From: Gaeumannomyces sp. JS-464 | Lineage: Eukaryota; Ascomycota; Sordariomycetes; Magnaporthales; Magnaporthaceae | Reading direction: 5' to 3' | Assembly: GCA_002197995.1 (NCBI GenBank) | Contig: NGZR01000005.1 | Coordinates: 62,001-126,000 of the forward strand | DNA length: 64,000 nt | Shown here: positions 10,898 through 22,795 of the stretch, in pieces | Layout: the number at the start of each line of letters is the position of its first letter | Numbering within the stretch: the first letter of the stretch is position 1 | The notes under the pieces: generated by a model | Databases searched by the model: none | What the model saw: only the letters and a program-made list of their open reading frames with translations | Told to the model about the DNA's origin: nothing | Program-made: the position numbers and the translations under genes

Positions 10898-11299
10898 GTC
10901 GACGGACTTGGCGCCGGCCATCACGCCGGTCGCCTCGTCCGCGGGCGGCCCCTTGGGAGAATGCGTGGCGGCATCGTAGGCGCCCTTGATGGACAGCACG
11001 ACGCGGCCGTCTGCGGGGGTTTGGGTGAAGTAATGTTGCAGCAGGTGCAGCGAGCTGTTGTCTAGCGTGCCGTAGAACACGCCTCCGTTCCGGGAGTTGC
11101 CGCCATGATCCAGCGCGACCTTCACAACGGGAAGAAGCGGCGTCGAAGTCCATCGGCGGGGGCATGTGGAAGCCTGTGGCGTAGGGATTAGCATTGCTGT
11201 GGAGCGAGCTGTGGAGATGGGGGCTATGCTGATGTTCGCACCCATGAGACCGTACCCGATCGGTCCAGCCTGCTTCCAGCAATGGTTCGGGGCGGCCAA
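10898..11299 (-). pseudogene. Aldo/keto reductase (pyridoxal-reductase-like) 5' fragment
   Basis: Minus-strand remnant of an AKR of the fungal pyridoxal reductase type. Blocks seen from the 5' side are AGPIGYGLMG; a probable 68-bp intron (GTGCGA...GCTAAT...CACAG); then MPPPMDFDAA; KVALDHGGNSRNGGVFYGT (the region holding the active-site Asp and Tyr); and a VVLSIKGAYD segment. Frame offsets lie before the GPIGYG block and between the PMDFD and KVALD blocks. Similarity ends at about 10898, at the stop codon of the oppositely oriented oxoamine-synthase relic. Only about the first 110 residues of a 330-340 aa enzyme are present, so the fragment cannot form a complete TIM barrel. Confidence 0.65.
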
Positions 11300-12107
11300 A
11301 GGCCGGAAGGAGTCGGGAAAAAATCGTTGACGTGAATCGAGCCGGGAGAGGAGGCCACAGAAGGGAGGCGACGATGGTCTGATGGTCTGGACAGGGTCAT
11401 GCTGAATTCAGAGACGAAAGTTTGGTCCTTGTCCTAAATATATGGTATCCATCGCCGCCAAGGCATGGCTGGCATCTCCTGTTGGCCGTCTTCCGTCTTC
11501 CTGGCTTGTCAAGATGTCACGATTGTCAACCCCGGAGGCGCTGCTGGCGTCCAGCCAAGTTCTCGGCACGGCAGACACGAATAGTAGCCCGCCTTCCAGG
11601 CCTCCGAAGGCGATACCCGATATCTCGTCCGCCCATTGCGTGCTGTCTCGGGGCTGGGCTCAGGGCGGCTGGCATGGGCGCACGGCCGCGCTCCAGACAC
11701 CCGGAAACAACATGAATGAGGCGTGTGTGTTGCGCGCTGGGCTTAGCCCGGACGCGGGCCACTGGTTTTTGGGCTGGGAGCTGAGGGCTAAAAAATCAGA
11801 CGCCACAACACGTCGCGCGACTCGTACCTCGCTCCCTGTCCATAAAAGCTGACGAAGCTGGCCAGCTCGGCACTTCCCGCCCCTCCACAGCCCTTTCCCA
11901 CTTTTGGGCATGCTTGCGGAGGCTCAGCATGAAAGAGATCGAAGCTTTTCGCCCCGGACTGGCTACCTACCCATCCCGCCTGCCTGGGGAGACGGGAGGC
12001 GCCGGGCTGTGTGATATGTTGTTTCACGTCGCGACGACACCGCAAAGCTTCGCCCGCTAGGCGGGTCCCAGGCAGGCCGCAACCCTGCATCCTGCATGTG
12101 CGTTTCG

Positions 12108-12138
<31 letters not shown>

Positions 12139-12566
12139 ACCACCAAACGCCCCAGACACAGGGGATATAAAGTTTGCCATGTGCCTGCCTGCGACAATCA
12201 GTGGGCCGTTGCGCTCGTGCTGCTTTTGGTATCTGCAACGACTCCAGTCCCTACCACTACCACTGATCCTCGCCAGGGCTGGGGAATGCCTCAGCGTCGG
12301 CATAAAGGCCCTTGGCAAGGGTTCCTCGATAGAATGTCACGATAACATTGAACTGCCGCGGCCTGCCCGTTGTGGGGGCTTCAGGGGCTGGACCATGGTC
12401 TGTCTGTCTCTTTTTTACTGTTAAGTCGGGTGCTTGCCCGGTCCCGGTGTCGATTGTCCTCACGCAAAGCTTGCCCAGACAGAATACGCGCTTGGCCGGT
12501 CGTCCAGCGGACAGCCCATTATTTTCCCCGCGTGTCTGGGTGTTCGTTCTCTGAAGCGTCTTGACC
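11300..12566. other. Intergenic with a poly-C tract
   Basis: No supported gene. Short frames here (for example 11422-11852) show no family resemblance or coding-type third positions. The part after about 12140 presumably includes the promoter of the downstream peptidase. Confidence 0.4.
12108..12136 (+). repeat. Poly-C tract, 29 nt
   Basis: An uninterrupted run of C, rare in fungal genomes compared with A/T runs. It is flanked by CGTTTCG and GGACCACC. It is prone to polymerase slippage, so its length here may be approximate. Confidence 0.95.
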
Positions 12567-14177
12567 ATGAAGGCCCCGTGGTCGCACCTGGCCGTCATAC
12601 TCCAGGCCTTCCCACCGCCCGACTCAGTGCCCGATGGCCAACGACCACTACCAGCCGTGGCCGGCCGCCACTTGCGGTTGCGCCAGGCCAGCGGCAACTC
12701 GACGACGCCTCCGATCCCCGCGGCCAACACCACCGGCGGCCCTCCAACGGAGAAGATCGGATCGCTCACCTTCGCGCCCTGCAACGCCAGCTTCGGCCTG
12801 CGGTCGACCGACGTGCTCCAGTGCGCCACCCTCCCCGTCCCGGTCAGCTACCAGGACCAGACGGGCGAGCAGGCCAGCATAACGCTGGTGCGACTACCGG
12901 CCTCGAACAAGGAAAAGCGCATCGGCAACCTGTGGTTCAACCCCGGCGGGCCCGGGATCCCGGCCACACGCGTCGTGGACCTGATCGTGCAGAAGCGCCA
13001 GAACTTCAGCGAAGTGATCCGCGAGCGCTTCGACGTCATCGGCATGGACCCGCGCGGCGTCGGGCTCAGCACGCCCAACGTCATGTGCGACGGCAACCTC
13101 TCCAACCAACCCGTCCCGCGCCTCGACCCCAACAACCAGACCACCTTCGACCTCTTCGCCGACCTCAACCGCCGCGTGGCCGAGAGCTGCCGTCGGCTGA
13201 CGGGCCGGCTCTTCGACAACGTCGACACGCCAAGCGTCGTCAAGGACATGGAGGCCGCCCGCCTCGCCATGGGCGGCGAGCCCATGAACTTCTTTGGCCA
13301 GTCCTACGGCACCCAGATGGGCGCCCAGTACGCCGCCCTGTTCCCCGGCTCGGTGCGCGCCATGGTGCTCGACGGTGTGCTGCAGCACTCCAACTCGGAC
13401 GTCGCGAACCAGATGATCCAGCAGTCCACCATCCAGGCCACGCTGCAGCAGTTCTTCAAGTCGTGCGCCTCCGACCCGGCCTGCCCGCTGGCGGGGCAGG
13501 ACGTCGCGGCCGTGTGGGCGTCGCTGGTCGCGCGCGCCAGGGACGGGAAGCTGCAGGCGTCGCAGTGCGACGACACGCCCGCGACGGGCTGCCTGCGAGA
13601 CGTGAACCCCGAGGACCTGGTTGCGGGGGCGCGCAATAGCCTCTTCTTCGCGTCCTTTGCCTCGTCCATTTTTGGAAACATGATGGCTAAGGCGGCGAAA
13701 GGGGATGGGACCTCATTCGCGGCCTCGCTGCGGACCGGAGGACCCCAGGACAACGAAGGGTTCGCGTTCCAGGCCGTGGCGTGCCAGGACGGCACGTTCG
13801 CGCCCGCCAAGTCCCTGGGGGACCTCAAGGTAAGGGCGGCCGTCAGCGCTGGGGTCGCGACAGTGCCCGGGTTCGAGGACGCGTGGCTGAACCAGATGCT
13901 GTGCACTAACTGGACTCCCGTGAACACGAATCCGCTGCGGACGCTGGACGTCAAGGGTCTAGCGAACCCGGTCATGGTGGTCAACAGTGTGTTCGATCCG
14001 GCCACCAGTCTCGTGTGGGCGCGTGGCCTGGTCGACGAGATCCAGGGCAGCCAGTTGTTTATCCGCAATGGCACAGGACATACCAGCTACTTTGTCGGCA
14101 ATGAGTCCAAAAAGGCCATGGACGACTATTTGGTAGACCTGAAGCTTCCGCCGGCGGGGACCGTCTTCCAAACATGA
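12567..14177 (+). CDS. Tripeptidyl-aminopeptidase-like alpha/beta hydrolase
   Basis: Serine alpha/beta hydrolase with the TAP-like C-terminal domain found in secreted prolyl/tripeptidyl aminopeptidases; such enzymes remove short N-terminal peptides from proteins. 536 aa from ATG 12567, single exon. Motifs: FNPGGPG oxyanion loop; GMDPRGVG; nucleophile GQSYGT with Ser246; Asp477 in NSVFDPATS; His505 in GTGHTSY. Many Asn-x-Ser/Thr sites (for example NNQTT, NASF, NGTG) fit an extracellular protein. The first 40 residues contain only a weak hydrophobic stretch (HLAVILQAF) and are Pro/Arg-rich after it, so the true N-terminus may lie in an unmodelled exon or the signal peptide is atypical. The catalytic body is fully open, unlike its upstream neighbours. 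It lies tail to tail with the transporter gene. Confidence 0.82.
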   Translation: MKAPWSHLAVILQAFPPPDSVPDGQRPLPAVAGRHLRLRQASGNSTTPPIPAANTTGGPPTEKIGSLTFAPCNASFGLRSTDVLQCATLPVPVSYQDQTGEQASITLVRLPASNKEKRIGNLWFNPGGPGIPATRVVDLIVQKRQNFSEVIRERFDVIGMDPRGVGLSTPNVMCDGNLSNQPVPRLDPNNQTTFDLFADLNRRVAESCRRLTGRLFDNVDTPSVVKDMEAARLAMGGEPMNFFGQSYGTQMGAQYAALFPGSVRAMVLDGVLQHSNSDVANQMIQQSTIQATLQQFFKSCASDPACPLAGQDVAAVWASLVARARDGKLQASQCDDTPATGCLRDVNPEDLVAGARNSLFFASFASSIFGNMMAKAAKGDGTSFAASLRTGGPQDNEGFAFQAVACQDGTFAPAKSLGDLKVRAAVSAGVATVPGFEDAWLNQMLCTNWTPVNTNPLRTLDVKGLANPVMVVNSVFDPATSLVWARGLVDEIQGSQLFIRNGTGHTSYFVGNESKKAMDDYLVDLKLPPAGTVFQT

Positions 14178-14534
14178 GGCATAGTAATAAAGGTAGATAA
14201 TTACACAGCAATGTCACGAAGCGTGCGATACCGTGAAGCAGCAACTGTCGGGCTTGCGAGTAGCCTGTATCCACAAATGCCACTAGGTGCCTACCTAGTT
14301 TATCGCTGGAGCTAGCATACAGCTCGTCGCGAAATCAATTCAAGTGTTAAGGCTCACCATCCCTGCTCCCTGGATAGCTTCACAAGGTCGTCCAGATGCG
14401 CGATTTCATCACCGCGGACTCCAAATCTGATGAACCGCACCAGTGACTGCGCTTAGCTGACTTGAAGCCTCCTGCCCACGACAGGCTACGAACGCGCTTG
14501 ACACACGCGCATCGACCGACGGGGCAGCCTTAAA
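14178..14534. other. Intergenic between convergent genes
   Basis: 357 bp separating two convergent 3' ends. AT-richer sequence at 14180-14215 could hold the polyadenylation site of the peptidase. Nothing else recognised. Confidence 0.4.
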
Positions 14535-17500
14535 CTAGCCTGTGTCAGCCGAGATACGCGAGGGGCGCCGCTGCTGGATGCTGTCTATGTCAGACGACGA
14601 CGAGGAGCCGCTGTCGTCAACGGCCGTCGAGACCATCGTGCCCCTCCTCTTTCTCCGTCTGACTCCCCTCCTGCCACTTTCTTGTTGTTGTCGCTGTTGC
14701 TGTGCCGACCCTTCCTTCCCATCCCTACCCTTATCCGTCGACTCGGCTCCTCCCAGAGGATCCCCGGCGCCGCTGTCGACGCGGTAGCTGAAGTCGACGA
14801 CGCCGACGAGACGCTCGACGGCGCGCACCAGCGCCTGCAGGTCATCGCGAACCAGCGTGCTGCAAACCTGCATAACGGCGAACTCGGTATACCCCCGCTG
14901 CTCGACGTTGCGCGGGTCCAGCATGTCGGCCAGGTTGCCCCCGACATCATCATCGTCGTCCTCGCTCCCAGCCGCCGCGGCGCCAGACGAGGACGAGAAC
15001 GGCGAGGCCCAGGGGCACGGCCGCCCAGGGTGACTGTGGTGTAGGCAGCCGCCGCCGCCCGCTGGTCTGCCTCCCGGGAGTCTGGGGTTGCGCACGCCGT
15101 ACAGCGAGGGCATCTGGATGAAGGGCGGGAGCGACTGGCCCGAGAGCAGGGCGTTGGAGAGTAGGGCGAGCGTCGACACGATCTGGTGGTGCGCCGGCTG
15201 CACTTCGTCCAGCACGGCTCGGAGAGTGCGCACCCAGCGCTCGTCGGCAGGTGAGGGAGGAGATGATGCGGATGGGCCCGAATGCGGGGAGCGCGTGGCC
15301 GTATACGACATGAGTGTGAGGTAGTTGAGGATCCTGCAGGAAGTGTTAGGGTCAGCTTTTGGCGTATCTGTGTTGGTGGCAGAACGGTAGACAGCCAGGC
15401 ACGTACCGGTTCGAGCGCAAAAGGATGTCATCGTAAACCTCGCGCGGGAATCTCCCGCCAATGGTGGGCTCCCAATTCTGCCAGTCCGAGTGCGACTCGA
15501 GCGAGGGCAGCAACAGCATGAGCTTTCCAAAGATCTTGTGACGAACCTTGGCCAGGTGGTGGGCGGGAGATGCCGCCTCTGGCAGTGGAGCCGGCTGCTC
15601 CTTTTCCTCCTCCTGCTGCAACTGCTGCTGCTGCGCCTCCTCCTCGTCGAGCTGAACCCGGATGGTCTGCGAGATGGCGCTGAAGTAGTTGGCCAGGAGG
15701 TACAGCGTCGCGCTGAGATCGCGCCGCAGCCACGTCCGGTCCGTCAGCGGGCTCGGGAACACGGTCCAGAAGAAGGCGACTAGGCAGCCTCCGGCCACGG
15801 CGGCAACCCTGTATGGGGCGAGGAGATAGGTCGGGTAGTAGATGGTCCCGAGAGCCTCGCTCGCGCGAATTCCAATGACCCCGACCTGAAGCTCGTAACC
15901 GACAATCAGGACCTGAGTGAATATGATGAGCATCGTAGCCGGCACGAAGCGAGGATACTTGAGGAAGAGTAGTAGTCGACAAAGGTGAAGAGCAACATCA
16001 TGACAATGACGCCCACAGGCTGCTCGCCAACCATGTACCAGATGATGAAGGAGGACAGCATTGCAACGACGGTGCTCCAACACGGCAGAAGAAGCCAAAG
16101 ATGGACTGGCCCGACGTCTGCGTCATGCCCATAGCGATGACAATCATGGGCCCAGACGAGGCGGTGCTCCTGGAAGAAGACCTGGGTGCTCTCGACGAAG
16201 CCCACGATGGCGACGGTCATGGTGGCACATGCAACCCGAATCCCGAATGCGCTCGCTTCGGACGAGAGCAGCGCCGACAGCGACCTGACGCCGTCCCCGA
16301 GCCACTCCCAGGTCGACTCGGGCGGCAGATGCTCAAGATCTCGCCGCCGCGCGAAGCCGGGCCCCAGGTGCACGACAATGCCGCCCTGGTCCAGCACGTC
16401 AGATGACTCCTGGGCCGTTGGGTCGCGCGACGATCCGCCTCGCCGTCCCAGCACGCTCGAGGCCCATTTGCGCATCTGGTGCAGCCCGGGCATCAAGAGT
16501 CGCTTCGAGGACATGGTGCCGTCTGCCACCTTGTCGTCGGCGAACAGGACGAGGTCGTGGACAGCCTCGCCCGTGGCTTGCATCAGCTGCTCGAGGTACA
16601 GCAGGACGTAGAGCTGCCCCTGGCTCCGCCACCGAAAGTCCAGATTCGCAGTGCCAGCCCGGCCGACGCCATTGGAGTCGGACGACAGGCCCCGCTCCTT
16701 GGCCCAGTACCGTATCGTGTCCCCTTTGCATTTGTAGAATTTCTGCAGCTTCTCCTCGATGTTCCTGCTGAACTCGGTCTCCCCGGGCGCAGTCTCTCCC
16801 CCACGCGCCTCGACGTCGGCGTTCATGGAGGGAGCCGTCTTGGCGGCAGCAGCAGCCCGGTTCTTGATCCCTTTGGGCCGCCGTACGATCTCGAGCTGCA
16901 GCGCCGCATGCTCCAGGCCTTGGTCGATGGCTTCGGACAGGATGGCGAATGGTTCGTGCAGCTCCCTCATAAGGCCATTCCACAACCTTCGCTCCTCCCA
17001 CTTTTCCTCCATGACCTCTGCGGGGGTCTCCTCGTCCTCGTCTGTGATCCAGCCGCGCCGCTCGGCCGTCCGACGGAACACGTCCATAATGGTGGCCATG
17101 CCCATGCTTCAGCCACCTACGTCAGTAGAGCAACACACAAAGACAGAAATATGTACGACAACGCCACAGATTATTAACTGGAAGCACGTACACTGGAATA
17201 AAGATGGCCCTGAAGTACTTAAAGACCTCGCCGAGGTCACGCGCGCTGAGTTTTCCCCAGCCCACCTCGTTCTTGGCGAAACTGATATCGCTTTGGAGCT
17301 TTCCGGAGAGGCCCTGAGCTGCAGCACCGTCCTTTTTAGGTCGAGCAACTCCTGCTTCCCTCTCCACGCCCGTTTTCTCATCCCTGGGGTCTGTCCTCTC
17401 GAACTCTCTTCTGCTCCTTTTGAGCTTCCGTCTCGTTTTCCTCTTCCTCCTCCGCAGGCCCATCCATTGTCTTTCCTTGCTTCGATCCCCTTCATCGTCA

Positions 17501-18753
17501 TCCGTACCTGACCGTGTCGCATCGCCGACCCCGCCGCCTGCACGGACGACACCACCTCCGACGCTCGTCTCGACGGTACGCAGCGCAAACATGTCGACGT
17601 TCTCGAGCCCGCGCAGGTACTCACCCTGCAGGCGAACCGCCTTGCGCAGCAGGCCCACTCCGGCGCCAAGCTGACGGACGACGACGCCGCGGCTCGAGAC
17701 AGGGAAGACGAGGAGCGAGACGGCGGTGGCGATGGCCAGAGCAGTGAGCATGCTAGTCAGCAGGCGACGGACGAGGACCCAGGCGGCCGCGGTGGAGCCG
17801 AGCTGGGGGCCGTTCATACAGGCGATGTCGACCAGGATGGAGAAGAGGATGGTGGGGATGTTAAAGGAGGGCGCCTTAGCGCGCACCAGGTTGACAAGCC
17901 AGATGCTGAAGAAGAGCCAGAGCGCGCACACGGTCGACTGCGAGCCGTTATAGGGCAGCCGCCGTGGAGGGCCGGCCGTGGTGTTGCCGGTCGTCGTCTG
18001 AGGCAGGGTCGACGTGTGCAGGCGGGCCTGGACGCCGGACCACAGCACTAGCATAGCCAGGGTGGTACCGGCGGTTATGGCCGTAAGGTTGAGCACCAGG
18101 GTCTGCAGGTATTTGCCGCGGGCAGGATGGCGACGGCCAGACGCTGCGATGGAGACTTCGTGCCGATGCTCGAGAAGTAGGCGGTGGCGGCACGCGACTG
18201 CAGCATCGAGATGGCGATGATGGGCGGGAGGGAGCCTCTGCGTTTGGGTCAGTTGCGTCACATAAGATCGGCCAGCCAACCCCCACAACACCACGCACGT
18301 ACTTGAGCATCATCTTGAGCGTCGGCGCGTCCAGGCCCAGCCTCGCGGCCACGCGCTTCAGCCACGACTTCCTCTCTCGCCCATCCGTGGCAGATGTGCT
18401 CGGCGCTGCCACGCTTGCATCGCCATCGGTAAAGACAGTGTCGCCGCGGGAGGATCCGTAGGACGTGCTGGCATTCTCCCTGGCTCGGGACGGCTGACGC
18501 GGTCTGGCCGAGACAGCTTCTCGGGCTGGGCTTTCGCACTCTTGGGCGTTTTGCTCTGGCGGGCGGTCCCCGCAGGAGGGGGCCATGACTGCTTCCTCAG
18601 CCTGCACGGCACTTGGCAACGGGGTCAGTTGGCGATGTTCGTCTGGAGTCTGCAGCATCAATTGGGTTGGTAGGCGGTCGAGTTGGGACCAGCGCGAGTC
18701 GATCTTTTTTTCGCCCAACGCTCGGCCATGGCCACCAAGGGCGGTGACGCCAT
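14535..18753 (-). CDS. Multi-pass ArAE/DUF2421 transporter-like protein (Bre4-like), frame-shifted
   Basis: Large fungal membrane protein of the aromatic-acid exporter / DUF2421 type (brefeldin-A-sensitivity-related), roughly 1,200 aa with N-terminal and C-terminal blocks of transmembrane helices around a long cytosolic middle. Exons on the minus strand: 18753-18303, 18237-17192, 17106-15407 and 15333-14535; introns of 65, 85 and 73 bp, each with GTACGT donors. Membrane blocks include GKYLQTLVLNLTA...LVLWSG, LWLFFSIWLVNLVRA and IIWYMVGEQPVGVIVMMLL. The middle is charged (RRRKRKTRRKLKRSRR) and the C-terminus is poly-Ser/Asp. Single-base frame breaks occur at about 18710 (an A7 run after the ATG), 18115-18124, 16148-16153 (GGGCCC), 16072-16080 and 15961-15975. 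Because the protein is otherwise well conserved over its whole length and several breaks sit near homopolymers, I treat it as a gene with probable consensus errors, but a pseudogene is possible. The substrate is unknown. Confidence 0.72.
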
Positions 18754-20280
18754 GGCTGCGGGGGCGCTCTTAGCACAGAGTCAGCCCAGCGTCGTCGGTG
18801 CGGGGGCCTGGCCGGGCCTGCGTGGGCTAGACCGCAGGATAATTGATAAATTTGATTGAGATGTCGCGAAATTATCCAGCGTTTGGTGCTCGTCGAGACG
18901 ACGCGATAGAGTTTTGACTCTCGATGTCTTGCGACGACTCGAGGCTATCTCAACACGCGCCCCGTTGTACGAACAGCGCCTGCCGTTCAGAGACCTGAAA
19001 TCTTTGATCGCAGGGCAAAAATCAGAAGGTACGACCTCCGCACGCGTCACGCGCACCCACACCATTTTCAGCACATGCATTTCTGCCTGTGGGGGAGCCT
19101 GGGGCTGCCGGCTGGGCATACAGTATGTATGTCACTGTTTCGCCGCTGCGGACAGCCATCCCCTATTCCCCGCCATTTCGTGGGGACGAAAACTGTCTTT
19201 GGCGACCTTCGTAATAATAAAACTTCAGTATGCAACAGCGACTTGGTCTCATTCCCTTGCGTTATTAAAGACGGCAAAAGAAACACAAGACAAAGATGAG
19301 ACCCAACAGGGAAATTCTCGTGCCAGAATGGTCCCCCTCTGCCCTGCCGAGAGGAGGTCGCTAGCTTGGCAGAGCGGTCGCAGCAGCTGCCCTCGCAACC
19401 CAGTCCGGTGCCAGAGCGGCGGCACCCGATGCAGCCGGATCGACCCGGGCGTGGAGCATCCTGCGAGGTGTTTCGAAACATCAGACATGGACCAAACATG
19501 GTGGCCAGGACGCGGCTCCCTCGCGACATGTGCCGCAACGAAAAGGGTTTGTGCGTCGGCTGTCTCTTGCTCCCGCCCCTCTCTCCCGCACGCTGGATTA
19601 CCACAAACCTTGACACCAGACCAGAAACAATGGTGCGAGAGTGCCATGCAGCCCCGCCGTTGAGCTGCGATATGGGCACGCTTCGTTACCAGAGCGAGCT
19701 CGCCATGTAGCCCCAACCCCGGCGACAGCTGCCACCCTTCTTTCCCGGGGTTATGCTAGACAGGGACTGTCGACGGCATCCAAGGCGCTCGCAAAAACTC
19801 AGGGACTATGGAAACGTTCTGGCAGATTTCCAGCCACGGCCATCTCCCCCAGAGGCATGTTTCCGGCCGAGCGTGCCCGACGTAATACATAATACACAGT
19901 GCAGCCGTTGCCATGTAGCCTGCTGCCGCGGAGAGGCAGACACCGCTCGAACCGAAACCTTTCCGTTCTCGGGAAACCTTCATCTCTACGTGTTTACCAC
20001 AACCGCGACAAAAGATGGGAAGAAGCATGGGAGGCAGCGAAGACGCACGTATGGGAGGTCGCATACCCGCCTAGCCTATGGCCAAATGACAGAATAGGAC
20101 GAGAGGAAAAGGGAGCTGCGAGTCGGCAGCAGCGGTATGGCAAGAGTTATATATGGGCGTGGCACATTTTGAGCAGAGATGCCTCCTGGAACGAGCAGCC
20201 ACTTGTACATGTAGGGGCCCGTTCTCTTGTGTTGCGACGATCGCCGCATCCTCACTGCCAGTGCTGCCGCCACGCCCAAA
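18754..20280. promoter_or_regulatory. Divergent intergenic region
   Basis: About 1.5 kb between head-to-head genes (transporter on minus, S41-like peptidase on plus). No coding frame supported. The sequence at 20090-20280 contains a possible TATA-like ATATATG (about 20147) some 130 bp upstream of the peptidase ATG. No further element recognised. Confidence 0.35.
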
Positions 20281-22795
20281 ATGAAGTCCTCTGCCGTGGC
20301 CCTGGGCCTGTTGCTTGGCGCTGCCTCTGCAGTCCCAGCACCCTCCGCGGGCGGGCAGCCTTGCGCAAAGATCGCCCCGGCTGTAGCGGAATACATGGCA
20401 GCAAACCCCAATGCCAGTGTGTGCTATCCCTCACTATTCCCTGGATTGCCTTGGGCTAACGTAATCGCCCACCCCCAGCAAACCCGAGGATCCCGGCCAG
20501 GATGGCGTGGGAGTGCCTACAAACGGTCCCCAACAAGATCGGGCCGGCGCAGGACATGATCCGGAGCCTAAAGGCCGTTGTCAACTGGCAGAGCACGCTG
20601 GCCTTCCTCAAGGCCCCGCCCAGGGACTACATGCTGCCGCCGACGGACATCCAGCAGGTCCTGGACGACATTGCCGATGGCGCGCAGAACGGCAAGTACA
20701 AGAGCGAGTTCGACTTTCAGATGGCCATCGTCGAGCTCTTTTACACGGCGCACGACGGCCACTTTTACTACCGGCCCGATGTCCTCAAGGCCTTCTCGTT
20801 CAGGAACAGCATGGCCGCCGATATCGTCTCGGTCTCGCGCGACGGCCAGGAGGCTCCTATGCTGTACCACGAAGGTGGGCTAAAGCGCAACAAGGTAAAC
20901 ATTTCCGGGCACGGTCGCTGACGCGCTTTTCTTGCAGAGGCTATCCGCGCGGCCATGAACAAGACTAGTAACAGCACGGCTAAGTGGAATAACGGAACGC
21001 CAGGAGATGGCGCGCCGGCAGACTTCCGGATGCCGCCGGCCATCATCAAGATCAACGGGCAGGACGCCATCGCCTACACAGAGAAGTTGAACCTGAAGTA
21101 CTCCAGCTACCAGGACCCGGACTCGCAGTGGAACTCTTACGTGAGAAGCTACTCGAACCCCGCCGGATCGCCCGTCGTCGCGGCGTCGCTGGCCTACATG
21201 GGGCCGACCCTGACGCTGGCCTACGAGGACGGCACCATCAAGACGAGTGAGAACACGGCCATCCTGCGCACGGGCATCAACTTCACGGGCATCCGCACGG
21301 GCGAGGACTTTTACCAGCGCTGGTGCAACCCAGACTCGTCGCTGGCCGAGATGAGCAACATCGCCCTCGAGCCCAAGGAGAAGCCGTCGCCCACCATGCC
21401 CGACGAGCCTTCGGTGACTTCCATGTACATGATGCCGTCGTCGGCGGCGAGCGGGACGAACTCGCCGTTGCCCAAGCAGGACTCCCGCCGCCGGAGCCGA
21501 CCATCCCGGGCTACCCGTACCCCGTGGTGCGCGACGACGGGGCCAACATCACGGCGGGCTACTTCCTCAACGGCACGGGCTACGACAAGGTGGCGGTGCT
21601 GTCGGTGCTCGCCTTCAGCGCCGACAGCGAGTACCAGGGCGACTACCTCAACAACTTCCAGCAGACGGTGGAGCAGTTCCTGGCAAAGTGCAAGGACGAG
21701 GGCAAGGAGAGGCTCGTTATCGACGTGTCGAGCAACGGCGGCGGGTTCGTGGTGGCGGGCTACGACCTGTTCGCGCAGCTGTTCCCCAACGTGACCATGT
21801 TCCAGGCAAACAACATGCGGCTGACCCACTCCATGGTCAACATCGCGCGCGTCGGCACGCTGGTGCTCGACAAGACGCCCAACGCCACCGATGTGTACAC
21901 GGCGCCCAACGAGCGCGCGGCGCTGTCGGTGCTCGAGAACTCGGAAATCATGGGCAACCTGGTGCCGGGGTCCGTGTACGCGCCCGACGGCCGCAACTTC
22001 ACGACTGTCGAGGACATCCTGGCGCCCGTGTCGCTTAGGGGCGACTACTTCAGCGCGTACCAAAAGACGCCGCTCAACGACACGAGCAGCAGCTTCAACC
22101 TGACGGGCACGGGCAACCGCTCCAACCCGCCGCCGGCCGTGTTCGCGCCCGAGGACGTGGTGCTGCTGACGGACGGCACGTGCGGCAGCACCTGCACACT
22201 CATGGCCTACTTGCTGATCAAGCAGGCGGGCGTGCGCGCGACCGTCGTGGGCGGACGGCCGCGCCCCGGGCGCATGCAGTCGGTGGCGGGCGTCGAGGGC
22301 GCGCAGGTGTACCGGATGGAGTCGATCGCGGCGGCGGCGCGGGCGGTGCTGACGCTCGCGCCGCCGGCCAAGGCGCGCGAGCTGGCGGGCGGCGAGGTCA
22401 GCGTGCTGGCGGCGGCGTACGCGCTGACGCGGGCGTCGCGGCCCGGCAGCGCGGGCAGCATCAATGCCAAGAACGCCTTCAGCATGGCGGACGCGCAGAC
22501 GCCGTACCAGTTCCTGTACCAGGCCGCCAACTGCCGCATCTGGTACACGCCCCGGTCCGTCATGGACCCGGACGCCAACTGGAAGATGGCCGTGGACGCG
22601 ACGTGGGGGGACCCGGACAGGTACTGCGTCGACGACAGCATCGTGCCGCTCAGCGAGACGGCCAGCAAGGAGCCCATGGACCCGCTGTTCCAGCTCAGCG
22701 TCAACCACAAGACGGCCGGCGCCGCTGGAAGCAGGGCTTCTTGGGCGGCGGGTGGCGTGGCCCTGGGTGCGGCGCTGGTCGTCTTGGTTTTGTAG
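20281..22795 (+). CDS. S41-like peptidase (CPAF-type), signal peptide and GPI-type tail
   Basis: Secreted or cell-surface serine peptidase-like protein of the fungal S41 (tail-specific protease) group, about 796 aa. Exons 20281-20416, 20479-20874 and 20938-22795; introns of 62 bp (donor GTGTGC, branch GCTAAC) and 63 bp (donor GTGGGC). The N-terminus MKSSAVALGLLLGAASA is a clear signal peptide. The middle holds AHDGHFYYRPD, then YQDPDSQWNS, and VIDVSSNGGG with the conserved glycine patch. The nucleophile region is DGTCGSTCTLMAYLL (Ser in GST). The C-terminus ends in a 20-residue hydrophobic tail after small residues, typical of a GPI-anchor signal. A one-base frame shift lies at about 21481-21490, beside a CCC run, before the PTIPGYPYP block. 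Both sides are well conserved, so a consensus error is likely. Confidence 0.8.
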
